A DNA stretch of 64,000 bases from assembly GCA_019448385.1 (NCBI GenBank), contig JAGTXO010000019.1, positions 407,001-471,000 of the forward strand, read 5' to 3'. Both the position numbers and the translations under genes were made by a program. A model generated the notes under the pieces. That model was given only the letters and a program-made list of their open reading frames with translations, searched no databases and was not told where the DNA came from. The DNA is from Diacronema lutheri (lineage: Eukaryota > Haptophyta > Pavlovophyceae > Pavlovales > Pavlovaceae). The first letter of the stretch is position 1, and every line of letters begins with the position of its first letter. Shown one piece after another: positions 47,301-58,726 of the stretch.

Positions 47301-50300
47301 GCGCGCGCGCGACGTGTGGCAATTGGCCGTCGGGCCCATCTATGCGCACTTGCGCGCCGCGCTGCCGCCCGCTGCGTCCAGCCGTGCGGAGGAGGTTGCG
47401 AGCTCGGACGCCAGAGCCGCCGCGGGCGGAGGGCCCGCCGCCAACGGCGCGGCGGCGGACGGCGACGGTGACGCGTCGTTTGCCGAGCGCGAGCCGACGA
47501 CGCTCTCCGAGCTCGCGCGCGGCCGCGCCGTCGTGTGGACGCGGCAGCCGGCGCCGCGCGAGGGCGCGCGCGACGACGACGACGACGACGACGGCGAAGA
47601 CGAGCGCCCCGGCAGCGGTGCGCTGCCGCTGCTCGTCTGCGCGCGCGACGCTGCGCTGCGCGCGCCGCTCGCGCGCGCGCCCACACTCTGCGCGCTGCCC
47701 GCGCAGCTCGTGCGCGCGCACGGCCCGCTGCTGCGCGCGCTGGGCGTGCGCGCCTCCTTTGGGCCCGCGGATTTGCTGCGCGACAACCAGGCGGCGGGCG
47801 CACGCGCGGGCGACGCGCCGCTCGGCGAGGCCGAGCTGCTCGCCGCTGCAGCGCTCCTCGCCGTCGTCGCCGCCGCGGCGCGCGCGGGCGCGCTCGGCCG
47901 CGGCGGCGCGGCCGCCGCGGCCGCGGGCGCGCTCGGCGCGTACCTGCCCGCGGCAGACGGCACACTCCGCCCGGCGCACGAGCTTGCGTTCAACGACGCG
48001 CCGTGGCTCGGCGAGGCGGCGGCCGCGTCGGCGCCCGCGCCGCTCGTGCACGCGGCGCTCGCGCCCGACGACGCCGAGGCGCTCGGCGCCCGCTCGCTCC
48101 GCTTCTTGCTCCTCGTCAGCGACACGCTCACGGATCGACTGCCCTGCCCGCCCGCCGCAGCGCTGCGCGACGCGCTGCGCGGCGGGCCAGCGGGCGGGCT
48201 CGCGCGCGGCGGCGGGCACACGGGCGCGGCGGACGACGCGCCGGGCCCCGCGCGCGGTCTCGCGGACGGCGCGACGCGCCGCGCGCTCGCGTCGCTGCTG
48301 TGCGCGCTCGACAACGCGGGCGCGCGGCGCGTGCACGTCTGCCTCGACGCGCGCGCCCACGCGAGCACCTCGCTGCTCGCCCCGGGGATGGCGGCGCTGC
48401 AGGGCGCGGCGCTCGTCGTGCACGCGCCGACGCTCGAGCTCGGTGCCGAGCTGCTCTGCGCGATGCACGCGGCGACGCGCGGCGCGCTCGCCGCCGCGCC
48501 GCGCGCACGCGCGCCGCCGCCGAATGGTGCGCCGCACGGCGGCGGGCGCGGCGGATGGCGGCGCGCGCTGCCGCCGCACGGCGGCGCGCCGCTCGCCGCG
48601 GCGTACGCGCTGTGCGACGCGCTGCTCGTCCTGTCGGGCGACAAGCTCTTCGTCTTCGACCCGACGGGCGCGGCGCTCGGCGAGCGCGCGAACGCGGCCG
48701 GCGGCGCGGCTGACGGCGCGGGCGCGACCGGCGTGGGTGCGGTCGGCTTGGCCAAGGTCTACGCGTTCGGCGGCAATGACCTGACGAGCCGCTTCCCCGA
48801 CCAGTTCTTCCCGTACCGCCACTTTGCGCCCGCGGACGGCGCGCGCGGCACGGCCGACGGCGCGCTGCGCGTTCAGGGCGCGCTGATCCGCCTGCCATTG
48901 CGCGTTGCGGCGCAGGCGGCGGCGGGCGCGCTCGGCGGCGGCGCCGTCTCCGTGCCGACCGCGCGCGCGCTGCTGCGCGAGCTGCTCGCCGAGCTGCCCG
49001 CGCTGCTGCTCGCGCTGCACTCCATCGAGAGCGTCGCGCTCAGCGAGCTCGCGCCGCCGCACGACAAGGCCGTGCCCGCCGCGCTCGGCGCCGGCGCCGT
49101 CGCGCGGCGCCCGCCTACCGGCGAGTTGGGCGCGGCGGACGGCCGCGCGGAGGAGCGCTCGATCGCGCGCGTGTCAATTTGCACGACGAAGCCGTGCGGC
49201 GCGCATGACGGCGCCGACGACGGCGCCGGCGCTGGAGCGCGCGCATCGTTGGCGGACGGCGGCGCGGGCGCCGGCGGCGCGGCCGGCGCGTCGCGCCGCC
49301 GTTTTGGCTTCTTGAATGGCGCTCTCGACGCGCTGAACTCGCTGCTCACGCTCGCGTCGGGCCCGCCCAAGCCGGCGGTGTGGAGCGCGACGATCCGTAC
49401 CGCTCGCGCGGACACCCCATCCGAGGGCGTGGAGGAGTGGCTCGTTGCCGAGGTGGAGGCGGCGGTCGACGGCGCGGCCGGTACCGACGGCGGCGCGGCG
49501 CGGCGCGGCGGCGCGGGCGGCGATGGGCGCAGCGGCGCGACGGCCGTTGTCGGCGTCGCCGCGCGTGTCGCGCCTGCGCCGCTGCCGCCCTCCGAGGGCC
49601 GCGCGCTCTGCCCGACCGCGCTCGCGGGCAGCGTGCAGCTCCCCGTGCTCCTCATCGCGCCTTTTGAGCAGCTCAGTGCGCACGAGTGGCTGGCGCCGCT
49701 CTCCGGCGCGCTCGAGGGCGGGGCCGGCGCGCACGATGGCGGCGCGCGCAGCGTCGAGCCAGCGGCGGGCAGTGCGGCCGCCGGCGGCGGGAGCGGCGCG
49801 CTCGCCGCCAACCTCGCGGCCGAGCGCGCGCGCGGTTGGAATGGCCAGCTCCTCTCGCTGTGCGCGAGCGCCTACGCGGCGCTGCTCGCCGAGCTCGCGC
49901 CGCGCGCGCACCAGCTGCCGCCGCCGGCGCACGCGCGCGACGGCGGCGCGCCGCGGGCTGGTGCGCGCCCGCCACCGCCGCACCGCTGGTGGCGCATGTA
50001 CGACCACTGGCCTCGAGAATCTCCGACCCGCGACCGTTGGCCGCGCGACGAGGCGCCGGCCGACGCGCTCGCCGACGCGCGCGGCGCGGCGCGTGGCGAT
50101 GCGGACGACGCGGAGGCGGCGGACGAGGCTGGCGGGCGGATCGCCGCCGGGATGCGCGCGCAGCTCCTCCGGCCGCTCTTCGCCGCGCTCGCCGAGCGGC
50201 CGCTCTTTGCGGCGCGCGCTCGCAACGTTGACGGCGCCGCCGACGGCGCGCCGACCGTTGGCTCCGCCTGCGCGCGCGACGCGGGCGCGTTCGGCGGGCT

Positions 50301-51314
50301 CGACGGGCTGGGCGATGAGCGCGCGCTCGGCGCGGCCGTCTCGCCGCACGGCGGGCTCCTCCCGTCGAGCGCGGATGGCGAGCGCGGCGGCGGCGGCAGC
50401 GCGTGCGAATGCGGCGCTCGCGCGAGCGCGGGCGGCGGCGGCGGCGGCGGCAGCGCGCCGTCGACCGTTGCCGGCGGCGGCGGCGGCGGAGGCGGCGGAG
50501 GCGGCGGCGGCGAGGTCGAGCTGCGCCGTTTGGGCGAAGCCTTTCTGCTTCAGCCCGCGCTTCATCCCGTCGTCGCCGCGTTCGCGCGCGTGCACCTCAC
50601 CACTCACGAGCTGCCGCCAGCCGTCGTGCGCGCGCTGCTCGACGACGCGCGCACGCCGCGCGCCGCCGGCCGGCCGAGCGCGCGCGCGCGCCCGCTCTGC
50701 CCCGCCGAGCTGCGCGGCTACCTCAAGCGCAAGCTCGCCGACCCGAAGCGGCGCGAGCGGCGGCTGGGCATGCCCGCGTGGGCGGCGCTCGAGCAGGCCG
50801 ACGCGGCGACCACGCTGCTCGCCTACTGCGCGGCCGACGTGCGCGGCGCCGGGTCGATTGACGGGCGCGGCTTTGCGCTCGAGCAGACGCCGTCGCCGCG
50901 CGGCGTGGGCCGCACCGCCGGCTCGGCGCGCATCGCGGCGCCGCGCGAGCTGGCTGGTCTGCTGCTGCTGCCGCTCGCCTCGCACCGCGTCGGCCTGCTT
51001 GGCGCTGAGCACGAGGCGCGCCGGCTGGGCACCGCCGTCCCCGAGCCCCACCTGCTTGGCAGCGCGAGCGAGCAGGCGCTCGTTCCGCAGCTGCACGCGC
51101 GCTTTGTCGCGCCCGCCGTGCTCGACGACGCGACGCTCGGCCCGCTGCTGCGGCGTGGCGCGGCGCAGCGCGCGCTCGGCGTGAGCGCGCTCACCCTCGA
51201 GATCCTCGCTGCACACGTCGCGCCGCCCGTCGGCGCTACAGGCGGCTTCCCGCCCGATGGCTGGCTGCTCGCCTTCTGGCAGGCGGTCGCGGCGCGGCTG
51301 TACGAGCGCGAGCA

Positions 51315-51372
<58 letters not shown>

Positions 51373-54021
51373 AGCGACAGCGACGGCGGCGACGCGCACG
51401 TGCATGGCGCCGACGGCGTTGCACCCGCGCGCCGCGCGCTCGTGCGGCCGGCGATGCACGGCGACTTGCTCGCCGAGCTCTTCGGCGCCGCCGCGCTGCT
51501 GCCCGTGATGGCCGTGCGGCCGCTCGGCGCGGACGCGGCCGACGGCGCGGACGACGCGCCGCCCCCGCGCGCGCGGTGCGTCGCCATCTCCGCGCTAAAG
51601 TACGCGCTCGCGCTCACGCCGCCGCTGCTGCGCGTGCGCCTCGCGCTGCCGCCGCACGCCGCGCCGCGCGGCGAGCGTGCCGTCGGCTCGCTCCCGCCGC
51701 TCCCGCCCACGCCGCCCGCCGACGAGCTGGCCGGCGGGGACTGGCCGGCGCAGCTGCAGCCCGCGCGCGCCGCGCCCGACAGCGGTGAAGGTGCGAGCGA
51801 GTGGGCCAACGACGTGGACGTGCTCGATGCCCCCTTGCCGCCGCACGCCGCTGCGCTGCGGCCGCGCGGCGACGGCTCGCGCACGGCGGCGGGCACGGCC
51901 GCGCTCGCACGGCGGACGGCGAGCGCCACCAGCGCCGCTGCGACCGGCAGTGAGGCCGTCGCCGACAGCGGCGCGAGCACGGCGCTGCCAACCGTTGCCG
52001 AGGCGCTCGGCGCGCTTGGCGTGCCCGTTATCCGTGCCCACTTTGTCGACCGCGCGCCGCACGCCGACGGGCCATTCGCTGCGCAATGCGACAGCGCGCG
52101 CGACCTGCCCGCGGCCGCGCTGCGCACGCTCGGCAACCTCGAGGCCGCGCTGCCCGGCGGCATGGCCGCGCGCGTGCGCGCGGGCGCGCTCGACGCGCGC
52201 GCGCGCCGCGCGCTCGTGCGCTTCTTCGCGCAGCTCACGCCGGCGGGCGGCGGCGGCGGTGAAGGGGGTGGCGCTTTGCTGCGCAGCGGCGGCGGCGCGC
52301 TCGAGGCGGGCGCGCGCGCGCTCGCGCGCCTGCCCGTCTTCGAGGACTGCGCCGGAGGATTTGGCGAGTGCAGCGCGCGCTCGCTCGTCGCGCCGATGCG
52401 CGCGCCCGCCGTCGTCGCCGGCGGCGGCGGCGGCGGCGGCGCGCACGAGGAGCCCGTCGCGGCCGCGAGCAGCGCTCGCACGGCGCCATGCTGGTTTGAC
52501 CCCGAGGCGGCGGGTGGGCGCCCCGACTTCCTCCGAGCCGCCGACGAGGGCGAGGCGCTGCTGCTCGGCGCGCTCGGCGCCACGCGGCTCTCGCACGCCG
52601 CGCTCCTCGCGCGCGAGGTGATCCCGCGCTTCGGCCACTTGCAGCCGAGCGAGCAGGGCGCCCTGCGCGCGCACCTGCTCGAGCGGTGGGCCGAGCTGCG
52701 CGCCGAGCGCGCGCTGCGCGCCGCACTCGGCGCGGCGGCGTGGGTGCCCGTCACGTCCACCAGCACATCGGCCGCCACCGCCGGCGCGCCCCTCCGTCGG
52801 CCGTGCGACGTGCTCGACCCGCGCAATGGCGCGCTCGTTGCGCTCCTCGGCGACGGCGCGCCTGGCCACTTCCCCGCGCCGGAGCTCGCTGCGTCCCCCG
52901 CGTGGCTCGCGCTGCTCGCAGACGTGGGCATGCGCTGCGACGTTGACGCCGACGCCTTCGTGCTGTGCGCGCGAAAAGTGGAGGCGTGGGCGCTAGGCGC
53001 GGACGACGCGCCGGCGGCGCGCGCCGGCGGCTCCGGCGATGCACCGGCCCGCGGCGAGCGCGCGGCGGCCGCGGAGCGCGCGGCACGGCTGCTCCGCCAC
53101 CTCGCCGCACACTGGGAGGCGTTGAGCGCGAGCGACGAGGCGGCGATATCGCGCGCCGAGTGCGCCGCCGCCGAGGCCGCCGCGGACGGCGCGAGTCGCG
53201 GCCGCGTCGCGCCGCGCGAGCCGCTCGGCGCGCGCCTGGCGTGCATCGCGTTCGTGCCCGCGCCGCCGCCGCCCGACGGCGCGGCGGCGGTGGGCTCGGG
53301 CGACGCGCGGCGCGCGCTGTGCCGCTTCAGCGAGTGCTGCGTGCTCGACGATGCGCCGCTCGCATGGAGCGTGCTGCGTGTGCTCCCCGCCGAGCTCACG
53401 CCGCCGCGTTCCGCGTGGCGCGTCCTCGGCCTCGCGTCGCCGCCGCCGCCGCACGCCGTCGCCGCGCACGTGCGCGCGCTCGGCGCGCGGCCGCCCGCCG
53501 AGTGGGCCGCGGCCGCGCGCGGCGCGCAGCCGCCGGCGTGGGCGTCGGGCGAGCGCAGCGGCGCGCCGCGCGCGGCCGAGGACGAGGCCGCCGACGCGGT
53601 GGTGCGGCTCCTCGAGTACGCCGAGCGAGCGTCGCACGGCCTGGCGGCGCGGCGCGTGGACGGCGGCGGCGGCAGTGGCGGCGGCGGCGGCGCACCCGAC
53701 GGCGTCGACGGTGCGCCGGACGGCGCGGCGGCGGCGCTGCGCGCGCTGGAACGGCAGCCGCTCGCACTGTCGCTCGCGGATCTGCGCGCCCTCCTCCGGC
53801 GCGAGGGCGCGGCCGCGCTGCGCGAGTCGCTGCTCGCGGCGCAGCGCGAGGCGGCCGAGCTGCGCGAGGCGCTGCTCTGCCAGATCTGCCAGGACAGGCG
53901 CGCGGGCACGGTGCTCGTCGGCTGCGGCCACCGCGTGTGCGAGGTGTGCGTGCGTGGGCTGCAGATGCGCTGCCCGTTCTGCCGCAAGGTGTTCGGCGCG
54001 ACGGCCGAGGTGCGGCTCTAG
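38334..54021 (+). CDS. giant sacsin-like protein with C-terminal RING finger
   Basis: Exon 1 38334-38595 and exon 2 38699-54021 (a 15.3-kb exon); about 5,194 aa. Three sacsin repeating regions are seen. The first (from residue ~8) has FGQKIDLCTRIRDILAAYPD, KELLQNADDAGAS and TGRFGVGFCSVYHLTDLPSF. The second (~43.2 kb) has HELIQNADDAGATRV and TGRFGLGFNAVYHLTDLPS. The third (~48.1 kb) keeps only traces (LDNAGARRVHVCLD, FPDQFFPYRHFA), so its Hsp90-like ATP site is degenerate. The C-terminus is a C3HC4 RING: CQICQD, GCGHRVCEVC, CPFCRKVF. Plants have the same sacsin-plus-RING layout. Sacsins are chaperone-like; the RING suggests a ubiquitin ligase. Exon 1 most naturally ends CTC G before a GC donor, giving DTDLESIQR; a GT donor at 38614 in the same phase would add six residues. 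Confidence 0.92.
40170..41776 (+). repeat. long intragenic duplication, copy 1 (sacsin repeat 1)
   Basis: Nearly identical to 44988-46635 at a distance of 4,818 bp (1,606 codons, in frame). It covers GVPCARAPDAVRDLLGVAAA through ELYHPDVAEAAELF. Sequence on both sides of the tract is diverged between the two repeats. Confidence 0.9.
44988..46635 (+). repeat. long intragenic duplication, copy 2 (sacsin repeat 2)
   Basis: Partner of 40170-41776. Differences are a handful of substitutions and an in-frame GG.DG-rich insertion near 46130-46215 absent from copy 1. Even silent sites are almost unchanged across 1.6 kb. Confidence 0.9.
51317..51372 (+). repeat. GGCGAC hexamer microsatellite coding for a Gly-Asp run
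   Basis: About eight tandem GGCGAC units in the sacsin-like exon give (GD)n, followed by an Asp-Ser run. Copy-number change stays in frame. Confidence 0.8.
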
Positions 54022-54549
54022 AGTCTCGTGACCAGTACCACTCTTGGCCCCCACTCTCCTCGGGTGCAGGTTGCCGGCGCGTAAAAGAGAGGAAGAGGAC
54101 CGAGCGCCGGCATCATCTCGAGCTGGCGAAGTGTGAGCGCGGTCCCCAAACCCGAGGTCCGGCAATACCTGCCGCAAATCGCGGGCCCTCTTCCCACTGC
54201 AGTGCGGACAGCACTGGTGGGAAGGCGCCCGTCGCCCATCGGCCAGCCAACGTCGTCATGCGCGCCGACGTCGTCATGCGCCGCGAGTTTGAAGAGGAAG
54301 AGGACCGATGGAGCACGAGGGGAACGAGGATCTAGCGGCGAGCGCGAAGAGGAGGAGCTCGTTGAGGAGAGACCGAGGAGGTAGAGACTCGAGCCGTTCG
54401 CAGCGAACTTTTGACAGCCAGAGTGGTGAGGCGTCCTTCCCCAGCTTATTTCATCTCTTCTCCGTCGAAAGTACCCACACGCGTCGGCCATCGTGCGTCC
54501 TAGACGCGCTGGCGCACACCGCCTCGCGCGCGCTTCGCTCGGGGTGGCG
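54022..54549. other. intergenic between the sacsin-like and MRS2-like genes
   Basis: Holds small direct repeats (ACGTCGTCATGCGC twice near 54250-54285; GAAGAGGAAGAGGACCGA-like words near 54085 and 54295) and AT-richer DNA near 54420-54480 just upstream of the MRS2-like start. No separate gene is supported. Confidence 0.45.
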
Positions 54550-55069
54550 ATGATGCCGGCGCTCGTGCTCGTGCAGCTTGTGCTCATTGCGGGCCGGCCG
54601 CCGATCAATGAGCTCCTCCACGCGCGCATCTCGCGCCCCGGCCGGCCCGCCATCCGATGGAGCGCGTTCCGCGCCGGATGGGGCGGCGCGCGCGCGCCCG
54701 CGCCCGCCGAGCCGGCGGCACCGCTCATCGACGGCAAGGCGCTCGGCAAGCTGCTCTTCGACCTGGAAGGGCGCAAAGTGCTCATGTCCGAGCCGCTGGG
54801 CGCCGAGTTCAACGCGTCCGCCACGGGCGGGCCATTTGCGCCGTCGGCGCGCGCAGCCGCGGTCGCCGCGCAGCGGCTACCGCCTTCGCAGGTGCTCGAG
54901 CTGCACGCCAACGGCTCGCAGCGGCAGATGCGCACAGACTATGCGTCGATCCTGCAGCAGCTGCAGCTCTCAGTGCGCGACCTGCGCATGCTCCGCTCGC
55001 ACGCCGCGGAGATCGTCGTGCACGAGAGCCGCATTGTGTACGACCTGGGCGAGCTCAAGGTGTGGCACG

Positions 55070-55106
<37 letters not shown>

Positions 55107-56520
55107 AGGGGGAAGGGGGAGGAGGAGTTAAAAGGCGAAATGAAAGCCACGCGTGGACAGGGAGGCGAGCCGCACGGCCCGCTCTCGGCGCATGTGGCCG
55201 ACGGGAGGGGCTGCGCATGGCCGATGGGAGGGGCTACGCATGGCCGATGGGAGGGGCTACGCATGGCCGATGGGAGGGGCTGCGCATGGCCGACGGGAGG
55301 GGCTACGCATGGCCGATGGGAGGGGCTACGCATGGCCGATGGGAGGGGCTGCGCATGGCCGATGGGAGGGGCTAAGCATGGCCGATGGGAGGGGCTGCGC
55401 ATGGCCGATGGGAGGGGCTACGCATGGCCGATGGGAGGGGCTACGCATGGCCGATGGGAGGGGCTACGCATGGCCGATGGGAGGGGCTACGCATGGCCGA
55501 TGGGAGGGGCTACGCATGGCCGATGGGAGGGGCTACGCATGGCTACGCATGGCCGATGGGAGGGGCTAAGCATGGCCGATGGGAGGGGCTGCGCATGGCC
55601 GATGGGAGGGGCTACGCATGGCCGATGGGAGGGGCTAAGCATGGCCGATGGGAGGGGCTAAGCATGGCCGATGGGAGGGGCTACGCATGGCCGATGGGAG
55701 GGGCTACGCATGGCCGATGGGAGGGGCTACGCATGGCCGATGGGAGGGGCTACGCATGGCCGATGGGAGGGGCTACGCATGGCCGATGGGAGGGGCTACG
55801 CATGGCCGATGGGAGGGGCTACGCATGGCCGATGGGAGGGGCTACGCATGGGCGCACGCGCGGCCGCGCTCGCGCCTTCGCCCGCAATGCGTGGCGCGGT
55901 TCGAGTGACGATCTGGCTCACCGCGCCGAGTGCTTTGCACGTGCCCACTTGCATTGGCCCTCTGCGCGGGGCCAGCCGGACCGCCGCCCGGACCGGACGC
56001 GCCATCCGCGGATTGAGCAGCACCCCGCCATGGCGTGTGCGCCCCCACCATCCGCGGGGTGAGCAGCACCCCGCCATGGCGTGTGCGCCCCCACCATCCG
56101 CGGGGTCACGCGCCGGTCGTTGCGCTGCGTGGAGGCAGGGCACCGCGTACTCGCTCTCTCGCCGCAGCCACGTGGCGCGCTGGCTGCTGCCCGCCCGATC
56201 GCCCGCCCGCCCGCCCGCGCGTCCGCCACCCGCGTCCCCGCCATGCGCGTGCCCACCTCACACACACGCGCGGTCCCCCCCTCCCCCTTCCCCCCCCCCC
56301 CCCCCCCCCTCAACACACACACCCAGGGCTGCATCTTCCGGGACCGCGTCGTGCTGCTCGAGGCGCAGCGCGAGGCCGCCCGCTCGTTGCACCGCTCGCT
56401 GCTGCTCCACCTGCACCAGCTGAACGGCAGGGCGGCGTCGACGACCACATCCACTTTCGCGCTCTCCGGTGAGGCGACATGGCGTTGCACTGCTCCGCCG
56501 ATCCGCCCTCTGGCCGACCG

Positions 56521-56563
<43 letters not shown>

Positions 56564-58622
56564 CCCCCTTTTCTCCCTTTCCCTGTTCACTCCCCATCCC
56601 CATACCCCGCACTGTAACCGGAGCACACACCCCATCCCCCCCCCCCCCCCCCCCCCCTCCCCCCTTTACGACCGCCCGCAGTGTTCGAGGTCGTGCTCGA
56701 GGAGACGACGGCGGGCTTCGAGCACTCCTTCCTCCGCCTCGAGACGGCAATCCGCTCGGTGCTCCCCACACTGACAGACCCGTCCGCCAAGGAGGGCGGC
56801 CGTATGACCGCGCTCTCGCGCATGCTGCCTCTTGAGAACGCTCTCTCGTCCCTCCGCCTGCGCGTGCGGCGTGTGAATGCAATCCTCGAGCAGCTTCTCG
56901 AATCTACCGACGATATTGAGGGACTCTGCGAGCTCTCAAACGGCCAGCCGCGCCGCGTCGGCGGCAACGGCGCCGTCGGCGGCGTGGGCGGCGTGGGCGG
57001 CACGGAGTCGAGTGGGCGCGGCGCGGGGGGGCCCTCGTGCACCGAGGCGGACTTTGCGCTGACGGAGATTGCCATCGAGGCGTGAGCGCGCCACGCATTC
57101 CGCGCGGCGGGCTGCGAACCGTCGCGCGTTCCATCCCGCTGCTCTGCGCGCGGGGAGGGGGGGGGGGGGCGTTCGCGCCGTGTTCGCGCACGCCGCGTGG
57201 CCACGCGCCACAGCCAACCCCCACGCGCGTGGCCTCGCCTGCCCGCCGTGCTGCCCCCCCCCCCTCTTCCCCCTCTTCCCCCTCTTCCCCCTTTCCCCTC
57301 TCCCTTGCAGCTACTCGTCGCGCCTCGAGTTCCTTGCCGACCAGATCGATTCGCTTACCGACTTTATCGGCACGGCTCGCAATTCGCTCGAGATCGCCCT
57401 CGACTCGGAGCGCAACCGCATGGCGCGCCTCGAGCTGTGCGCGCTGGGATGGGTTGGGTTGGGAGACAGGGATGGGTTGCAAGGTTGCCGTTTCAAGTGA
57501 AGGCGCAGGGGAAGGGCTTTCGCGCCTCACGCTTGCCCTCAGCTGCACGCGCACGCGCCTCGTGCCACTCCGCTCTGACAGCTCACCGTGCAACCCCCAC
57601 CCCACCGCAACCCCTTCCCCTGCGCCTTCACCTGAAACGGCAACCCCCTGCTCTGACCCCGCTTCGGCCAGCTACGCGTCCATGCTCTCCCTGCCCCTCG
57701 CCGGGATTGGCGCGGTCGCGGGCATCTTCGGGATGAACCTCCGCTCGGGCTTCGAGGAGGCCGCGCATATGTTTGCACTCGTGCGCGCGCGAGCAGCGAG
57801 CGCAACCTTGGCCGGCGCGAGAGGGGCACGCCTCGCCCGCCCACCCACCCGACGGCCGCGCGCGCTCTCACCCGCGCGCGCCGCACCGGCCGCGGCCGGA
57901 CCGCTGCCGCAGGTGACGGGAATAACGGTCGTGATAGCGATGGCTGCCTTTTCGGTGTGCTGGGTGCGCTATCACGAGCACAACCTCTCGCAGGGCCGGC
58001 AGGTCCTCGACGCGCAGGCGATGAAGCGCGCGCTCGACCTCGTCGACACGGTGCACCACCTGGCGAGGAGGTGTGCGGACGGCACGCAGCCTCGCATGCG
58101 CAAGCGCCTTTGCCTTTGCCTGCGTGGCCGGCGCTGCCCCGCCCACTGCACCCGCTCGGCCCAACCGGCGCCTGTTGCCGCGCGCGCCGTCGCGCGCGTC
58201 TGCGCCGCGCTCGAGGCCGCCGCTGCCCCGCCCATTCCTCCGCTGAGCGCCAGGCGCTGGCCCTTGGATCCTCCCTCCCCATCGCCCCGCGTGCGCAGAC
58301 AAGGCGCATACGCGCCAGGCGCGGCAGATGGGAGCGGCTCACCGGGGAACGGCTCGCTGCGGCGTGTGCGCGGCCTCAAGCAGCTGCTCGCGCAGAACGG
58401 CATCACGGTGAGCCCAAGCCGCGCGCCCTCGTGCCGGAGCGCGTCACGCCCATCCGGCCCGCCCCCCGTGCCCCCGCTCACACGCTCGCTGGCCTTAAGC
58501 GCGCGCGATGCCGCCCGTCCGCCGCTCGCGCGCGTTAGGTGGCGAGCCAGCGTGACCTCGAGTTCTTGCAGGCCATGTTTGACGATCGCACAGACGGCGG
58601 CGGCAACGTGGCCCTCGCGTGA
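54550..58622 (+). CDS. MRS2: MRS2/CorA-type magnesium channel
   Basis: Eight exons: 54550-55059, 56327-56468, 56682-57081, 57311-57436, 57672-57780, 57913-58070, 58299-58407, 58539-58622; about 545 aa with all phases matching. The N-terminus is hydrophobic (MMPALVLVQLVLIAG), a possible targeting signal. The soluble helical region reads EIVVHESRIVYDLGELK then GCIFRDRVVLLEAQ, FEVVLEETTAGFEHSFLRLE and LSSLRLRVRRVNAILEQLLE. The pore signature is intact: AGIGAVAGIFGMNLRSGFEE has the GMN motif at the end of TM1, and TGITVVIAMAAFSVCWVRYH is TM2. Family members are pentameric Mg2+ channels, usually of mitochondria or plastids. The start ATG gives the hydrophobic leader. The C-terminus beyond TM2 is longer than usual (~95 aa). 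Introns are unusually rich in G- and C-runs. Confidence 0.9.
55198..55852 (+). repeat. 23-bp minisatellite in MRS2 intron 1 (about 28 units)
   Basis: The unit is CTACGCATGGCCGATGGGAGGGG-like, with CTGCGC and CTAAGC variants. 23 is not a multiple of 3, so the apparent GYAWPMGGATHGRWEG peptide cycles through frames and is not coding. The intron (55060-56326) also has a 33-nt G-run after the donor (55073-55105) and a 20-nt C-run before the acceptor (56290-56309). Confidence 0.9.
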
Positions 58623-58726
58623 CCGCTGCGGCGCGGCGAGAGCGCCGCTGCCCTCTCCAAAATGGATCCTTGCCTATTTTGATGAAAATTGGGGTGCCAG
58701 TGGGCAAGGGGGCATATACACGCCTG

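Noticed and set aside
55198-55852. CRISPR array
   Set aside because: The 23-bp units are contiguous without unique spacers, and the genome is eukaryotic.
55153-55908. Repetitive GYAWPMGGATHGRWEG proteins
   Set aside because: Translation of a 23-bp minisatellite in MRS2 intron 1; the period is not divisible by three.
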